A stretch of DNA of 64,000 nt, taken from NCBI GenBank assembly GCA_022825665.1, contig JAJDWI010000080.1, positions 16,242 through 80,241 of the forward strand, written 5' to 3'. This DNA is from Candidatus Poribacteria bacterium. GTDB taxonomy: Bacteria > Poribacteria > WGA-4E > WGA-3G. Below the pieces are notes generated by a model. The model made no database searches. It was not told the origin of the DNA and saw only the letters and a list, made by a program, of their open reading frames with translations. Made by a program: the position numbers and the translations under genes. The first letter of the stretch is position 1; the number at the start of each line of letters is the position of its first letter. Shown one piece after another: positions 63,706-64,000 of this stretch.

Positions 63706-63707
63706 GA

Positions 63708-63789
63708 GCGTACACGCCTCGGTAGATGCGGTTTCCTAACCGCATCTATAACGCTGAATAAACACCGGTTCGGTTAGGAAACCGAACCA
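63708..63789 (+). mobile_element. Truncated family-D element
   Basis: Matches the interior of 59001-59137 almost base for base (GTAGATGCGGTTTCCTAACCG and the following GGTTCGGTTAGGAAACCGAAC) but stops at 63789 where the next element begins; the usual right end is missing. It begins two bases after the stop codon. Confidence 0.55.
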
Positions 63790-64000
63790 TAAGCGTCAAT
63801 TTAGTGAATTCTTGTCCGTTTGAATTGTTTGTTGTCTGAACCAGGATTTTCAAGATTATAGGATTTTCAGGATAAGAGATTGTATGCCGATGTTCCTTTG
63901 CAAAAGGTAGTCCTTCCTCCTGGACAACGGAATATATACCCACTAACTCCCAATCCTGGAAATCTTGGTTCAGATAACATATATGTCGGAGGTTGCTTTG
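63790..64000 (+). mobile_element. Composite element (as at 52.4 kb), cut by the window edge
   Basis: Starts with TAAGCGTCAATTTA at 63790-63803, the left end of the 52397-52764 element, followed by TTGTCCGTTTGAATTG, a family-A copy (TGTCTGAACCAGGATTTTCA near 63833, inverse end GGTTCAGATAAC near 63968) and the first half of the GTCGGAGGTTGCTTTG hairpin at the window end. It interrupts the family-D copy just before it. Confidence 0.6.

Overview
The window is AT-rich bacterial chromosome that fits a member of Candidatus Poribacteria or a close relative. The evidence is indirect but consistent: an LptD-type outer-membrane protein and lipoproteins (a two-membrane envelope); a secreted WD40 protein ending in a dockerin and the NYPNPFNPE...GVYFYTL...RKMLILK sorting tail; four phytanoyl-CoA dioxygenase (PhyH) paralogues; two LamG proteins that share a GKLATTW..LK C-terminus; a formylglycine-generating-enzyme/sialidase fusion; and many short palindromic intergenic elements. 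No phage, CRISPR array, rRNA or tRNA was seen.

Layout. 1-6.3 kb: an lptD gene cut by the window edge and carrying inserted parvulin domains, then an SDR oxidoreductase, a 2H phosphoesterase and a LivK-like lipoprotein. 6.4-8.7 kb: a compact three-gene operon (AAA ATPase, possible TOPRIM-like protein, PIN nuclease) behind a near-consensus promoter; this is a candidate defence or toxin system. 8.7-12.2 kb: a very large altronate-dehydratase-like enzyme whose stop codon lies in a MITE-like element, and an O-methyltransferase. 12.7-15 kb: ECF sigma, zinc-finger anti-sigma, and an HtrA-like protein lacking the catalytic histidine. 15-19 kb, minus strand: FGE-sialidase, PhyH and phospholipase D-like genes behind a perfect-consensus promoter. 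20-28 kb: HEAT/TPR protein, membrane protein, GlmM-like mutase, YvcK, glnS and gltX. 28-31 kb: a Fic protein with three operator-like sites, a PLP decarboxylase, and on the minus strand an 88-nt RNA with a complete tmRNA tRNA-like domain but no tag domain. 31-36 kb: nested repeats, the WD40 protein and a pilin-like/TPR/TlpA fusion. 36-43 kb: an enolase-superfamily enzyme, bioD, larA and minCDE. 43-52 kb, mostly minus strand: HAD phosphatase, UgpC-type ATPase, PhyH genes, a PEP-hydrolase-like protein, LamG proteins and a TPP enzyme. 52-64 kb: tonB, a TRAP fused permease, a DUF3311 protein with a sodium symporter, a GT4 glycosyltransferase, a second ECF sigma with a DUF4097 protein, and a sugar-binding lipoprotein.

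How the genes fit together: core functions (LPS export, peptidoglycan precursor control, glutamate/glutamine tRNA charging, Min division-site selection) are interleaved with a scavenging set for sugar acids, glycans, C4-type acids and small oxidised compounds, plus two extracytoplasmic-function sigma units. Intergenic gaps contain at least five families of short inverted-repeat elements, several nested in one another. The strongest leads are the tag-less tmRNA, the LptD-parvulin fusion, and the AAA/TOPRIM-like/PIN operon.
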